Shown one piece after another: positions 1 to 8,665 of a stretch of 64,000 nucleotides of DNA (within the stretch, counting starts at the first letter, position 1; each line of letters opens with the position of its first letter). This DNA comes from Tepidimonas taiwanensis (GTDB taxonomy: Bacteria; Pseudomonadota; Gammaproteobacteria; Burkholderiales; Burkholderiaceae_C). The notes under the pieces are model-generated. The model was given only the letters and a program-made list of their open reading frames with translations. It was not told where the DNA came from and did no database searches. The stretch covers positions 1,550,001 to 1,614,000 of the forward strand of contig NZ_CP083911.1 in assembly GCF_020162115.1 (NCBI RefSeq), written 5' to 3'. Both the position numbers and the translations under genes were made by a program.

Positions 1-24
1 AGGAATGAAAGGCTGAACCGGAAG

Positions 25-42
25 CCGTGCGTTTCTGCACGG
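25..42. other. small hairpin in leader region
   Basis: CCGTGC and GCACGG form a perfect 6-bp stem around a 6-nt loop. No T-run follows on either strand, so a terminator role is uncertain. It is the only structure I can point to in the first 220 bases, which otherwise hold no convincing gene. Confidence 0.3.
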
Positions 43-223
43 TGTAGCGGCACGGTCGGGTGCCGATTCATACTATTTTCGCACAGATCCACCCTGGCCC
101 GCGGTGATCCGGTACGCGCAGCGGCCACGGCGGTGCGCTGGCCAGCCATGACCCGAGGCCCCACGCCCCCCTGGCGACGCGGCACAATCAGTCCCCACCT
201 GTGTGACCCTTTTCACTGACACC

Positions 224-802
224 ATGCAGATCACGACCGAACAACTCTTCGACCACGCCCGCACGCACAACGGCTGGCAGCCGCGCCCGATCCCGGAAGC
301 GACGCTGCGCCAGCTCTACGACCTGATGAAATGGGGACCGACGTCGGCCAACTGCTCGCCCGCGCGCATCCTGTTCGTACAGTCGCCCGAGGCGAAGGCC
401 CGGCTGCTGCCCTGCCTGATGGAGGGCAACCGCGACAAGACAGCGGCCGCGCCGGTGACCGCAATCATCGGCATGGACATGGCGTTCTACGAACACCTGC
501 CGCGGCTGTTCCCGCACAACCCGGACGCGCGCAGCTGGTTCGCCGGCAAACCCGACGTCATCGAGACGACGGCGCTGCGCAACGCCAGCCTGCAGGGGGG
601 CTACTTCATCCTGGCCGCGCGGGCGCTGGGCCTGGACTGCGGGCCGATGAGCGGGTTTGATGCCGCCGCGGTGGACGCCGCGTTCTGGGCCGGCACGACC
701 GTGCGCACCAACTTCCTGTGCAACCTGGGCTACGGCGACCCGGCGGCGCTGCACCCGCGCGGGCCGCGCCTGCCGTTCGAGGAGGCGTGCCGCATCCTCT
801 GA
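224..802 (+). CDS. rutE: RutE-type malonic semialdehyde reductase, nitroreductase family
   Basis: A 192-residue FMN-dependent nitroreductase-fold protein. It matches the RutE/HadB group closely from end to end, including KWGPTSANCSPAR near residue 36, the ARSWF segment and ALGLDCGPMSGFD near residue 138. RutE (196 residues in E. coli) reduces malonic semialdehyde to 3-hydroxypropionate in pyrimidine breakdown. No other rut gene lies nearby, so this copy may serve as a general semialdehyde or enone reductase. The ATG at 224 aligns with the family; a GTG at 203 would add seven residues. The gene converges on aceA across a shared terminator. Confidence 0.85.
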   Translation: MQITTEQLFDHARTHNGWQPRPIPEATLRQLYDLMKWGPTSANCSPARILFVQSPEAKARLLPCLMEGNRDKTAAAPVTAIIGMDMAFYEHLPRLFPHNPDARSWFAGKPDVIETTALRNASLQGGYFILAARALGLDCGPMSGFDAAAVDAAFWAGTTVRTNFLCNLGYGDPAALHPRGPRLPFEEACRIL

Positions 803-853
803 TGCGTTCCACAACGGCCTGACCCGCCGCCCGACGGCGCGAAAACGGCAAAA

Positions 854-885
854 GCCCGTGGGCTGCCTTCCAGCAGCCCACGGGC
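854..885. terminator. bidirectional rho-independent terminator between rutE and aceA
   Basis: A perfect 13-bp stem (854-866 with 873-885) closes a 6-nt loop. Read on the minus strand it is followed by TTTTGCCGTTTT, a good terminator for aceA. On the plus strand it serves the end of rutE with a poorer T tract. Confidence 0.8.
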
Positions 886-954
886 CTTCCATTCCACGGG
901 TTCCAACCGACACCGGCCGCCACCCCCGGCGGGGCAGCGGCGCGGCGCGCCGGA

Positions 955-2274
955 TCAGTGGAACTGCTCTTCTTCGGTCGAGCCGGCCAGCGCCTTGACG
1001 TTGGACGAACCGCCCTGGATCACGGTGGTCACGTCGTCGAAGTAGCCCGCGCCGACTTCCTGCTGGTGCGACACGAAGGTGTAGCCCAGCTCGCGCGCCT
1101 TGAACTCGGGCTCCTGCACCATGTTGACGTAGTGCTTCATGCCCTCGCCGCGCGCGTAGTGGTACGCGAACATGAAGGTGTTGTACCAGTTGATGTGGAT
1201 GCCCGCCAGCGTGATGAACTGGTACTTGTAGCCCATCTCGGAGAGCTTGTCCTGGAACTCGGCGATGGTCTTGTCGTCGAGGTTCTTCTTCCAGTTGAAG
1301 CTGGGCGAGCAGTTATAGGCCAGCAGCTTGCCCGGGCACTTCTCGTGCACGGCCTGCGCGAACTCGCGCGCGAAGCCCAGGTCCGGGGTGCCGGTTTCGC
1401 ACCACACCAGGTCGGCGTAGGGGGCATACGACACGCCGCGGCTGATCGCCTGCTCCAGGCCGTTCTTGACGCGGAAGAAGCCTTCTTGCGTGCGTTCGCC
1501 GGTCAGGAACGGACGATCCCGCTCGTCGTGGTCGCTGGTCAGCAGGTTGGCCGCTTCGGCGTCGGTGCGGGCCAGCACGATCGTGGGCACGCCCATCACG
1601 TCGGCCGCAAAGCGCGCGGCGATCAGCTTCTCGATCGCCTCCTGCGTCGGCACCAGCACCTTGCCGCCCATGTGGCCGCACTTCTTGACCGCGGCGAGCT
1701 GGTCTTCGAAGTGCACGCCCGCCGCGCCGGCGGCGATCATGTTCTTCATCAGCTCGAACGCGTTGAGCACGCCGCCGAAGCCCGCCTCCGCGTCGGCCAC
1801 GATGGGCAGGAAGTAGTCGATGTAGCCCGCATCACCGGGGCCGATGCCGCGCGACCACTGGATTTCGTCCGCGCGCTTGAAAGTGTTGTTGATGCGGCGC
1901 ACCATCGTCGGCACCGAGTCGTAGGCATAGAGCGACTGGTCCGGGTACATCGTCTCGGAGGTGTTGGCGTCGGCCGCGACCTGCCAGCCCGACAGGTACA
2001 CCGCTTCCAGCCCCGCCTTGGCCTGCTGCATCGCCTGGCCGGCCGTCACCGCGCCGAAGGCGTTGACGTAGCCCTTTTTGGCCTCGCCGTTGATCAGGCG
2101 CCAGAGCTTTTCGGCGCCGCGCTTGGCCAGCGTGTGCTCGATCTGCACCGAGCCGCGCAGGCGCACCACGTCGGCGGCACTGTAGCCGCGCTTGATGCCC
2201 TTCCAGCGCGGGTTTTCGGCCCACTCTTTTTCCAGGGCCGCGATCTGTTGTTCGCGGGTCAGTTGTTGCGTCAT
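955..2274 (-). CDS. aceA: isocitrate lyase
   Basis: A 439-residue isocitrate lyase (E. coli 434), the cytosolic glyoxylate-shunt enzyme that splits isocitrate into glyoxylate and succinate during growth on acetate or fatty acids. The KKCGH signature with catalytic Cys199 is intact, as are the upstream VHFEDQ segment and the conserved N-terminal half of the family. Malate synthase is not in the window. The gene stands alone, convergent with rutE, and its promoter region carries two perfect copies of a 17-bp operator-like sequence, so it is probably tightly regulated by carbon source. The fatty-acid oxidation operon at 54-62 kb would feed this pathway. Confidence 0.97.
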   Translation of the reverse strand: MTQQLTREQQIAALEKEWAENPRWKGIKRGYSAADVVRLRGSVQIEHTLAKRGAEKLWRLINGEAKKGYVNAFGAVTAGQAMQQAKAGLEAVYLSGWQVAADANTSETMYPDQSLYAYDSVPTMVRRINNTFKRADEIQWSRGIGPGDAGYIDYFLPIVADAEAGFGGVLNAFELMKNMIAAGAAGVHFEDQLAAVKKCGHMGGKVLVPTQEAIEKLIAARFAADVMGVPTIVLARTDAEAANLLTSDHDERDRPFLTGERTQEGFFRVKNGLEQAISRGVSYAPYADLVWCETGTPDLGFAREFAQAVHEKCPGKLLAYNCSPSFNWKKNLDDKTIAEFQDKLSEMGYKYQFITLAGIHINWYNTFMFAYHYARGEGMKHYVNMVQEPEFKARELGYTFVSHQQEVGAGYFDDVTTVIQGGSSNVKALAGSTEEEQFH

Positions 2275-2358
2275 GTCGATACTCCTGTGGAGGATGGGAA
2301 AACCGCCCCGATGTCCCGGTTGCGCCGTGCACGATCGGCGCCCGTCATCGTCCCCTCC

Positions 2359-2364
2359 AGTATA
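2359..2364 (-). promoter_or_regulatory. candidate -10 box of aceA
   Basis: On the minus strand this reads TATACT, about 85 bases upstream of the aceA start. The left operator arm begins at its upstream edge, so a bound protein would block polymerase. No good -35 hexamer is visible at the expected distance. Confidence 0.45.
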
Positions 2365-2411
2365 AGTCTTCTATAAGACATAACACCAGTCTTGTGTCTT
2401 ATAGAAGACTT
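2364..2411. promoter_or_regulatory. double operator upstream of aceA (perfect 17-bp inverted repeat)
   Basis: TGTCTTATAGAAGACTT occurs at 2395-2411 and its exact reverse complement at 2364-2380. Each arm has its own internal dyad, TCTT-N4-AAGA. The two centres are 31 bp apart, close to three helical turns, placing two regulator dimers on one DNA face. The element lies between the candidate aceA -10 box and upstream DNA, and no plus-strand gene starts from it. I infer repression or activation of aceA; the regulator is not encoded in this window. Confidence 0.75.
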
Positions 2412-2490
2412 TTGCGACGCAGGAGAAATCAAACATTTACAACAACCATCCCGTATCGCGGAATGCTTTTTTTGGGATGCAAAAAGCGTG

Positions 2491-2510
2491 GCCGCGCGAC
2501 CGAGCGCGGC
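2491..2510 (-). terminator. terminator of the exported-protein gene
   Basis: GCCGCGC (2491-2497) pairs perfectly with GCGCGGC (2504-2510) around a 6-nt loop. On the minus strand it is followed a few bases later by TTTTT. It lies just downstream of the minus-strand gene ending at 2554. Confidence 0.6.
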
Positions 2511-2532
2511 GTTTTACGATCGCGAAGCCGCT

Positions 2533-2547
2533 TTCCGCATAGCGGAA
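2533..2547. promoter_or_regulatory. 15-bp palindrome TTCCGC-ATA-GCGGAA
   Basis: A perfect 6+6 inverted repeat with a 3-bp centre. The layout resembles operators bound by IclR-family regulators, but it sits immediately downstream of a gene and far upstream of aceA. Its role is unknown. Confidence 0.35.
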
Positions 2548-2553
2548 TCACGA

Positions 2554-3222
2554 TCAACGCGCACCGTCCGAGGGCACGCGCTGCTGCAACTCCCACCGGG
2601 CCGACAGGCGCCCGGCAAAAATGACGTTCAGGTGCGCGCCGTCCGCGGCGGTCTGCAGGCGCACGCCGGGCTGCGGCGCCGGCTCCACCGCCGTCACGCC
2701 CAGCAGGCCCGGCGGCCAGCTCACGCGCAGCTGCGCCTCCATCGGCAGGTAGCCGTCCAGGTAGCGCCGCATCAGCGGCCCCGCGTGCAGCCGCCAGCGG
2801 CCCTCGCCCAAAGGATCGAGGGCGCGCGAGCGCAGATCGATGCAGACCGTGCCGCCGCGCTGCACGCCCGCCAGCTCCACGCGGTGGCCGTCCACCCACG
2901 CGCGCTCCACCCCCTCCGCCCGCACGATATCGATCGAGCGCACGCGCTCGCGGTTAAACAGCACGACGATGCGCGCGTTGGGGTCCAGCCGCTGGTGGCA
3001 GGTGTGCACGCGCACCACGCCGTCGCGCAGGCTCTCCTCGTCGATGACGACGTGCGAGACATACCCGTAGCCCTCGGGGTCGGGGCGCTCGGGCAGCAGC
3101 CGCAGCTCGCCCTCGCGGGCCACGTCGTCCAGCTCCAGCGGGCGGGCATGGGCGCTCGAACCCGCCGCCAGCACCAGACCCGCCGCGGCGGTGGCGATCG
3201 TGCGTCGCAGGATGGCCAACAT
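2554..3222 (-). CDS. exported protein of unknown function
   Basis: A 222-residue protein that begins with a clear Sec signal peptide (basic start, hydrophobic core around residues 8-22, SAHA cleavage-like site). The mature part is rich in beta-type sequence with one Cys near each of the CHQR and TVCID segments; these could form a disulfide in the periplasm. I recognise no family motif. The ATG at 3222 is preferred over the in-frame ATG at 3237 because GAGGAG lies at proper distance before it and it gives a better signal peptide. It follows nadC-nadA in the same direction after a 165-bp gap. Confidence 0.7.
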   Translation of the reverse strand: MLAILRRTIATAAAGLVLAAGSSAHARPLELDDVAREGELRLLPERPDPEGYGYVSHVVIDEESLRDGVVRVHTCHQRLDPNARIVVLFNRERVRSIDIVRAEGVERAWVDGHRVELAGVQRGGTVCIDLRSRALDPLGEGRWRLHAGPLMRRYLDGYLPMEAQLRVSWPPGLLGVTAVEPAPQPGVRLQTAADGAHLNVIFAGRLSARWELQQRVPSDGAR

Positions 3223-3386
3223 GGGGCGTCTCCTCATCGGTGTGGAACCGCCCTGAAACGGACCCCTCAGGACCGCTCACGGGCAGGCGTCTCCTGTTCG
3301 ATGTGTGAACCCCATTGTGGGGCCGTCGCCGCACCGGTGGGCACGCCGCGCGTGTATGCCCCTGCGCGCGCCTCGGGATCGCGGCG

Positions 3387-4484
3387 TCAGGCCGCGCCGA
3401 TGCCCGGCACCAGCGCCCCGGCCGGCTCACCGCGCTTGCAGGCCGCGGTGAAGGCCAGCATGCGCTCGATCGGCTGCCGCGCGCGCGGGATCAGCGCCGG
3501 GTCGACGTGGATTTCGTTGAGGCCGGTCTCCAGCACCTCCAGCACGCCGCGCAGGCTGTTCATCGCCATCCACGGGCAGTGCGCGCAGCTCTTGCAGGTG
3601 GCGCTGTTGCCGGCGGTGGGCGCCTCGATGAAGCGCTTGCCCGGGTTGAGCGTGCGCAGCTTGTGCAGCATGCCGTTGTCGGTGGCGACGATGAAGACCT
3701 CGGCATCCAGCTCCGCCGCGGCCTTCAGGATCTGCGACGTCGAGCCGACGACGTCGGCCTGCGCCACCACCTCGGCCGGGCTCTCCGGGTGCACCAGCAC
3801 CTTCGCGCCCGGATGATCGCGGCGCAGCTGTTCCAGCTCGAACGCCTTGAACTCGTCGTGCACCACGCACGAGCCCCGCCACAGCACCATGTCGGCGCCG
3901 GTCTCGCGCTCGATATAGGCGCCCAGGTGCTTGTCCGGCGCCCACAGGATCTTGTGCCCCTGGTCGCGCAGCGCCCGCACGATGTCGAGCGCGCAGCTCG
4001 ACGTCACCACCCAGTCGGCCTGCGCCTTGACCGCGGCGCTGGTGTTGGCGTACACGACGACCGTGCGGTCCGGGTGCTGGGCACGGAAGGCGGCAAAGTC
4101 GTCCGCGGGACAGCCGATGTCGAGCGAGCAGGTCGCGTCCAGGTCCGGCATCAGCACCGTCTTGTCGGGCGAGAGGATCTTGGCCGTCTCGCCCATGAAG
4201 CGCACGCCCGAGACGATCAGCGTGCGCGCCGGGTGGTCGCGGCCGAAGCGCGCCATCTCCAGCGAATCGCTGACGAGGCCGCCGGTCTCCTCGGCCAGAT
4301 CCTGCAGGTCCGGGTGCACGTAGTAGTGCGACACCATGATCGCCCCGCGCTCGCGCAACAGGGTGCGGATGCGCGCCTTGAGCGCCTCGCGCTCGGACGG
4401 CGACGGCTCCTCGGGCACGCGCGCCCACGCGTGGCGGGTGGTGCACGCCGGCTGTTCGACGTCGACTTCGATGATGGATGCCAT
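3387..4484 (-). CDS. nadA: quinolinate synthase
   Basis: A 365-residue NadA, the 4Fe-4S enzyme that condenses iminoaspartate with dihydroxyacetone phosphate to quinolinate in de novo NAD synthesis. Cysteines expected to bind the cluster are present in CSLDIGC, in VVTSSC and in CKSCAHCPW near the C-terminus. Other family segments such as VSHYYVHPDLQ and VYANTSAAVKAQ are intact. It lies 46 bp downstream of nadC in the same direction, and the two probably form an operon performing consecutive steps. Confidence 0.97.
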   Translation of the reverse strand: MASIIEVDVEQPACTTRHAWARVPEEPSPSEREALKARIRTLLRERGAIMVSHYYVHPDLQDLAEETGGLVSDSLEMARFGRDHPARTLIVSGVRFMGETAKILSPDKTVLMPDLDATCSLDIGCPADDFAAFRAQHPDRTVVVYANTSAAVKAQADWVVTSSCALDIVRALRDQGHKILWAPDKHLGAYIERETGADMVLWRGSCVVHDEFKAFELEQLRRDHPGAKVLVHPESPAEVVAQADVVGSTSQILKAAAELDAEVFIVATDNGMLHKLRTLNPGKRFIEAPTAGNSATCKSCAHCPWMAMNSLRGVLEVLETGLNEIHVDPALIPRARQPIERMLAFTAACKRGEPAGALVPGIGAA

Positions 4485-4530
4485 GTCGGGGTCCTTCCGC
4501 GTCCGCCTGTCCCCGGACGCCGATGCAAGT

Positions 4531-5427
4531 TCAGAGGGGTTGCAGCCGCATCGAGAGGTCGATGGCCTTGACGTCCTTGGTCAGGGCGCCGACCGAAATG
4601 CGGTCCACCCCCGTTTCGGCCAGCGCGCGCACGGTCTGCAGGTTGACGCCGCCGGAAATCTCCAGCACCGCCCCGCCACTGGGGTGCGCGTCGTTGAGGC
4701 GCACCGCCTCGCGCAGGGTCGCCAGGTCCATATTGTCAAGCAGGATCACGCGCGCGCCGCCATCCAGCGCCTCGCGCAGCTGCGCCAGCGTTTCGACCTC
4801 GATCTGCACGAACAGCGCCTGCGGCGCCATCTCGCGCACCCGCGCCAGCACCGCCGCGACGCCGCCCGCAGCGGCGATGTGGTTTTCCTTGATGAGCACC
4901 GCATCGTGCAGGCCCATGCGGTGGTTCAGTCCGCCGCCGACGCGCACCGCGTACTTCTGCGCCACGCGCAGCCCCGGCAGCGTCTTGCGCGTGTCGCAGA
5001 TGCGTGCGCGGGTGCCGGCCACGGCCTCCACGTAGCGCGCGGTCTGCGTCGCCACCGCCGACAGCGTTTGCAAAAAATTGAGCGCCGTGCGCTCGGCCGA
5101 CAGCAGCGCCCGCGCGCGTGCCTCGACCTCAAACACCACGCCGTCGGCCGCCACGCGCTGCCCGTCGGGGACGTGCCAGTGCCAGCGCGCGTCCGGGTCC
5201 AGCGCCTGCACCGCCGCGCGCACCCACGGCTCGCCGCACACCACCGCCGCCTCGCGCGCGATGACACGGGCGCGCATGCGCAGATCCGGATCCACCAACG
5301 CCGCCGTCAGATCGCCCGGACCCACGTCTTCAGCGAGCGCGCGCGCCACATCGGCTGCCGCCTGGGCGGCGATATCCGGCAGCGGCGGCTGCAGCGACAG
5401 GGGATCGGGGCACGAAGGAGAATGCAT
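4531..5427 (-). CDS. nadC: nicotinate-nucleotide pyrophosphorylase (carboxylating)
   Basis: A 298-residue quinolinate phosphoribosyltransferase, which turns quinolinate and PRPP into nicotinate mononucleotide. Family signatures are visible: EDVGPGDLT near the N-terminus, RKTLPGLR, HRMGLHDAVLIKENH, and EISGGVN near the C-terminus. The ATG at 5427 gives the usual length. The reading frame stays open further upstream, but that extension has no family similarity. It is first in a probable nadC-nadA operon and is divergent from panB across a 250-bp gap. Confidence 0.96.
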   Translation of the reverse strand: MHSPSCPDPLSLQPPLPDIAAQAAADVARALAEDVGPGDLTAALVDPDLRMRARVIAREAAVVCGEPWVRAAVQALDPDARWHWHVPDGQRVAADGVVFEVEARARALLSAERTALNFLQTLSAVATQTARYVEAVAGTRARICDTRKTLPGLRVAQKYAVRVGGGLNHRMGLHDAVLIKENHIAAAGGVAAVLARVREMAPQALFVQIEVETLAQLREALDGGARVILLDNMDLATLREAVRLNDAHPSGGAVLEISGGVNLQTVRALAETGVDRISVGALTKDVKAIDLSMRLQPL

Positions 5428-5677
5428 GGAGGATCGGGACAGCGGTATCGGTACGGCAAACGACAGACTGCCGCCCTCATCGCGGGGCACACCCAACGCA
5501 CAGCGAGCCGGCGGGCAGCGAGCAACCCGGTGGACGGTGCGGTGCGCCAAACGGCAGGCGAGCGCGGCAAACGGTCACAAGCGTAAGCATAGCGACATCC
5601 GCCCGACCGGAGCGAGGCTGGGGCCAGGCACACGGGCCCGTTTCGTCTAGACTTGCGCCCCGAAAGGACGCCGCGCG

Positions 5678-6553
5678 ATGACGAACGAGACCCCCCGCAC
5701 CCCCTACGGCACCTTGCCGGCGGCCGCGCCCCTGCCCCCGCGCAAGCCCATCAGCCTGCCACGCCTGCAGGAAATGCGTGAGCGCGGCGAAAAGATCGCG
5801 ATGCTCACCGCCTACGACGCGACGTTCGCCGCGGTGGCCGACGCCGCCGGCGTGGACTGCCTGCTGGTTGGCGATTCGCTGGGCATGGTGTGCCAGGGCC
5901 GCCCGAGCACGGTGGGCGTGACGCTGCAGGAGATGTGCTACCACACCGAAAGCGTCGTGCGCGGTGTGCGGCGCGTGCAGGGCACCGTGTGGGTGATCGG
6001 CGACCTGCCCTTCGGCAGCTACCAGGAATCGCGCGAGCAGGCCATCCGCAGCGCCACGGCGCTGATGCAGGCCGGGGCGCACATGGTCAAACTCGAAGGC
6101 GGCGGCTGGACGGTGGAGACGGTGCGCTTCCTCGTCGAGCGCGGCATTCCCGTCTGCGCACACCTCGGGCTGACGCCGCAGACCGTGCACGCGCTGGGTG
6201 GCTACCGCGTGCAGGGCCGCACCGACGCCGAGGCGCAGCAGCTGCGGCGCGACGCGCTGGCGTTGCAGGACGCGGGCGCCAGCATGCTGGTGCTCGAGAT
6301 GGTGCCCGCGGCGCTGGCCGCCGAGATCACGCAACAGCTGCCCCGTTGCCACACGATCGGCATCGGCTCTGGCAACGGCACCGCGGGACAGGTACTGGTG
6401 ATGCACGACATGCTCGGCATCCACCTCGGCAAGACGCCCAAGTTCGTGCGCAACTTCATGGAGGGCGCGGCCAGCGTGCGCGACGCGATGGCCGCCTATG
6501 TTGCGGCGGTCAAAGCCGGCACCTTCCCCGACAACACCCAACACGCCTGGTAA
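5678..6553 (+). CDS. panB: 3-methyl-2-oxobutanoate hydroxymethyltransferase
   Basis: A 291-residue PanB, the first committed enzyme of pantothenate synthesis. It transfers a one-carbon unit from methylene-tetrahydrofolate to 2-oxoisovalerate, giving ketopantoate. The TIM-barrel family signature MLTAYDATFA is followed by VGDSLGMV, which carries the metal-binding Asp, and the C-terminal KFVRNF segment is present. The N-terminal 25 residues are a low-complexity Pro/Ala extension. panC starts 9 bp downstream, a clear operon pair. Confidence 0.97.
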   Translation: MTNETPRTPYGTLPAAAPLPPRKPISLPRLQEMRERGEKIAMLTAYDATFAAVADAAGVDCLLVGDSLGMVCQGRPSTVGVTLQEMCYHTESVVRGVRRVQGTVWVIGDLPFGSYQESREQAIRSATALMQAGAHMVKLEGGGWTVETVRFLVERGIPVCAHLGLTPQTVHALGGYRVQGRTDAEAQQLRRDALALQDAGASMLVLEMVPAALAAEITQQLPRCHTIGIGSGNGTAGQVLVMHDMLGIHLGKTPKFVRNFMEGAASVRDAMAAYVAAVKAGTFPDNTQHAW

Positions 6554-6562
6554 CCCCCCGAG

Positions 6563-7414
6563 ATGCAAGTCATCCACACCATCGCCGAGCTGCGCCGCGC
6601 GCTGGCCCCCTACGACCGCCCCGCTTTCGTGCCCACGATGGGCAACCTGCACGACGGCCATCTGGCGCTGGTGCGGCGCGCCCGCACGCTGGGCGACGTC
6701 ACCGTCACCAGCATCTTCGTCAACCGGCTGCAGTTCCTGCCGCACGAGGATTTCGATACCTACCCGCGCACGCTGGACGCCGACTGCGACAAGCTCCGCG
6801 AGGTGGGCTGCGACATCGTCTTTGCGCCGAGCGAGGCGGAGCTCTACCCCGAGCCGCAAACCTTCAAGGTGCAGCCGCCACCGGCACTGGCCGATCTGCT
6901 GGAGGGGCATTTCCGACCGGGCTTCTTCACCGGCGTGTGCACGGTGGTGATGAAGCTGTTTCAGTGCGTCTTCGCGCAGGCCAAGGGCGAGCGCCACGCC
7001 GTCTTTGGCAAGAAGGACTACCAGCAGCTGATGGTCATCCGCCAGATGGTGCGGCAGTTCGCGCTGCCCGTCACCATCCACGGGGGCGAGATCGAGCGCG
7101 CCCCGGACGGGCTGGCGCTGAGCTCGCGCAACGGCTACCTGACGCCCGCCGAGCGCGCCGAAGCGCCGCAACTGGTGCTGGCGCTGCGCACGCTCGCCGC
7201 CGGCGTGCTGGCGGGGGAGCACAACCTCGCGGCGCTGGAGCAGCACGCGCAGCAGACCCTCACCGCGCGCGGCTGGCAGGTGGACTACCTGACCGTGCGC
7301 CGGCGCGAGGACCTGCAACCCCCGGCGCCCGAGGATCTGCAACCCGGGCGGCTGGTCGCACTGGGCGCCGCGCGGCTGGGCCGCACGCGCCTGATCGACA
7401 ACTGGGAGTTCTGA
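6563..7414 (+). CDS. panC: pantothenate synthetase
   Basis: A 283-residue PanC, which joins pantoate and beta-alanine with ATP to make pantothenate in the cytosol. It has the nucleotidyltransferase signature PTMGNLHDGH with the HxGH-like motif, the FGKKDYQQL segment and LSSRNGYL. It is the second gene of panBC, with an 8-9 bp spacing that suggests co-translation. A hairpin follows directly. Confidence 0.97.
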   Translation: MQVIHTIAELRRALAPYDRPAFVPTMGNLHDGHLALVRRARTLGDVTVTSIFVNRLQFLPHEDFDTYPRTLDADCDKLREVGCDIVFAPSEAELYPEPQTFKVQPPPALADLLEGHFRPGFFTGVCTVVMKLFQCVFAQAKGERHAVFGKKDYQQLMVIRQMVRQFALPVTIHGGEIERAPDGLALSSRNGYLTPAERAEAPQLVLALRTLAAGVLAGEHNLAALEQHAQQTLTARGWQVDYLTVRRREDLQPPAPEDLQPGRLVALGAARLGRTRLIDNWEF

Positions 7415-7421
7415 CCCGTTG

Positions 7422-7444
7422 CCTCGCCCATCGCTGGGGCGAGG
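7422..7444 (+). terminator. hairpin after panC
   Basis: CCTCGCCC (7422-7429) pairs with GGGCGAGG (7437-7444) around a 7-nt loop. It starts 7 bases after the panC stop codon and is followed by a weak T-rich tract (TGTTGTCT). Confidence 0.6.
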
Positions 7445-7582
7445 TGTTGTCTCGGGTTTCTTGCGTTCATCGACGACGCAGCACGCCGCGGGGTACACCG
7501 AACGTCGTCACGGTGCAACGATGGGGATGGGATTTTCGCGGCGGGACGTCGACGGTGGCGCTGACGGCGGCCGCTGATCCGG

Positions 7583-8605
7583 TCACTCCGCCACCGGGTC
7601 GCGCCCCATCAACCACGCCACCGCCTCGCGCGGCTGCAATGCGCCGTCCAGCAGCGCCACCACGGCGTCGGTGATCGGCATGCGCACGCCCAGCGTCGCG
7701 GCACGGCGCGCGACGGTGCGCGCGCTGTAGACCCCTTCGGCCACGTGCCCGAGGGAATCGACCGCCTGCGCCAGCGTCATCCCCTGCGCCAGCAGCAGGC
7801 CCACCTGCCGGTTGCGGCTGAGGTCACCGGTGGCGGTTAGCACCAGGTCGCCCAAGCCCGACAGGCCCATGAAGGTATCGGCGCGTGCCCCGAGCGCGAG
7901 CCCGAGCCGCGTCATCTCCGCCAGGCCGCGCGTGATCAGCGCCGCCCGCGCGTTGTGCCCGAGCCGCAACCCGTCGCACAGCCCGGTGGCGATGGCCATC
8001 ACGTTCTTGACCGCCCCGCCCACCTCGACCCCGACGATGTCGTCGTTGGCGTAGATGCGCAGCGTCGGCCCGTGGAACGCCGCCACTAGCGCCTCGCGCA
8101 CCGCGGCGTCGAGGCTCGCCGCCACCAGCGCCGTGGGCAGGCCCGCGGCCACCTCCTGCGCAAAACTCGGCCCGCTGAGCACCCCGACGCGCAGCGCCGG
8201 TGCCACGTGCGCCGCGATCTCGTGGCCCAGCAGCCCGACGGCCGCGTCCTCCTGCGGCCGCTCGAACCCCTTGCACAACCACACGACCGGCGTCGTGGCC
8301 CGGCCCGCGGCGGGAAGCGCCGCCGCCAGCCACTGCAGCCACGCGCGCAGCCCGGCCATCGGCGTGGCGATCACGACGAGATCGGTGTGCGCGAGCGTCG
8401 GGGCAAGGGCCGCCGCGTCGCCGCCGTCGCAGACGAGCGCCGCCGGCAGCGGCACGCCCGGCAGGTAGCGCGCATTGACGCGCTGCGCCTGCAAACTCGC
8501 TGCCTGCTGCGCGTCGCGCGCCCACAGGCGCACCGTGTGCGCCCCGGCCGCCGCGATGGCCAGCGCCGTGCCCCAGGCCCCCGCGCCGATCACCGTGATG
8601 TGCAT
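7583..8605 (-). CDS. gpsA: glycerol-3-phosphate dehydrogenase [NAD(P)+]
   Basis: A 340-residue GpsA, which reduces dihydroxyacetone phosphate to sn-glycerol-3-phosphate for phospholipid synthesis. The N-terminal Rossmann motif GAGAWGTA and the catalytic-domain segment GGAVKNVMAIATG with its conserved Lys are intact. It is the last gene of a rhodanese-grxC-secB-gpsA cluster, an order conserved across beta- and gammaproteobacteria. It starts 60 bp after secB. Confidence 0.96.
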   Translation of the reverse strand: MHITVIGAGAWGTALAIAAAGAHTVRLWARDAQQAASLQAQRVNARYLPGVPLPAALVCDGGDAAALAPTLAHTDLVVIATPMAGLRAWLQWLAAALPAAGRATTPVVWLCKGFERPQEDAAVGLLGHEIAAHVAPALRVGVLSGPSFAQEVAAGLPTALVAASLDAAVREALVAAFHGPTLRIYANDDIVGVEVGGAVKNVMAIATGLCDGLRLGHNARAALITRGLAEMTRLGLALGARADTFMGLSGLGDLVLTATGDLSRNRQVGLLLAQGMTLAQAVDSLGHVAEGVYSARTVARRAATLGVRMPITDAVVALLDGALQPREAVAWLMGRDPVAE

Positions 8606-8665
8606 CGGTGCCGTCTCCGGCCAGCGCCCCCGCCGGCCCGCCGCCGCGGGCCCGGCCGGCGCGCG

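Noticed and set aside
1..202. Short gene in the first 200 bases
   Set aside because: Only brief frames without ribosome binding sites or recognisable protein sequence are present.
5477..7498. Minus-strand 670-codon open frame opposite panB-panC
   Set aside because: Antisense to two well-supported genes, low-complexity His/Arg/Gly sequence, no motif.
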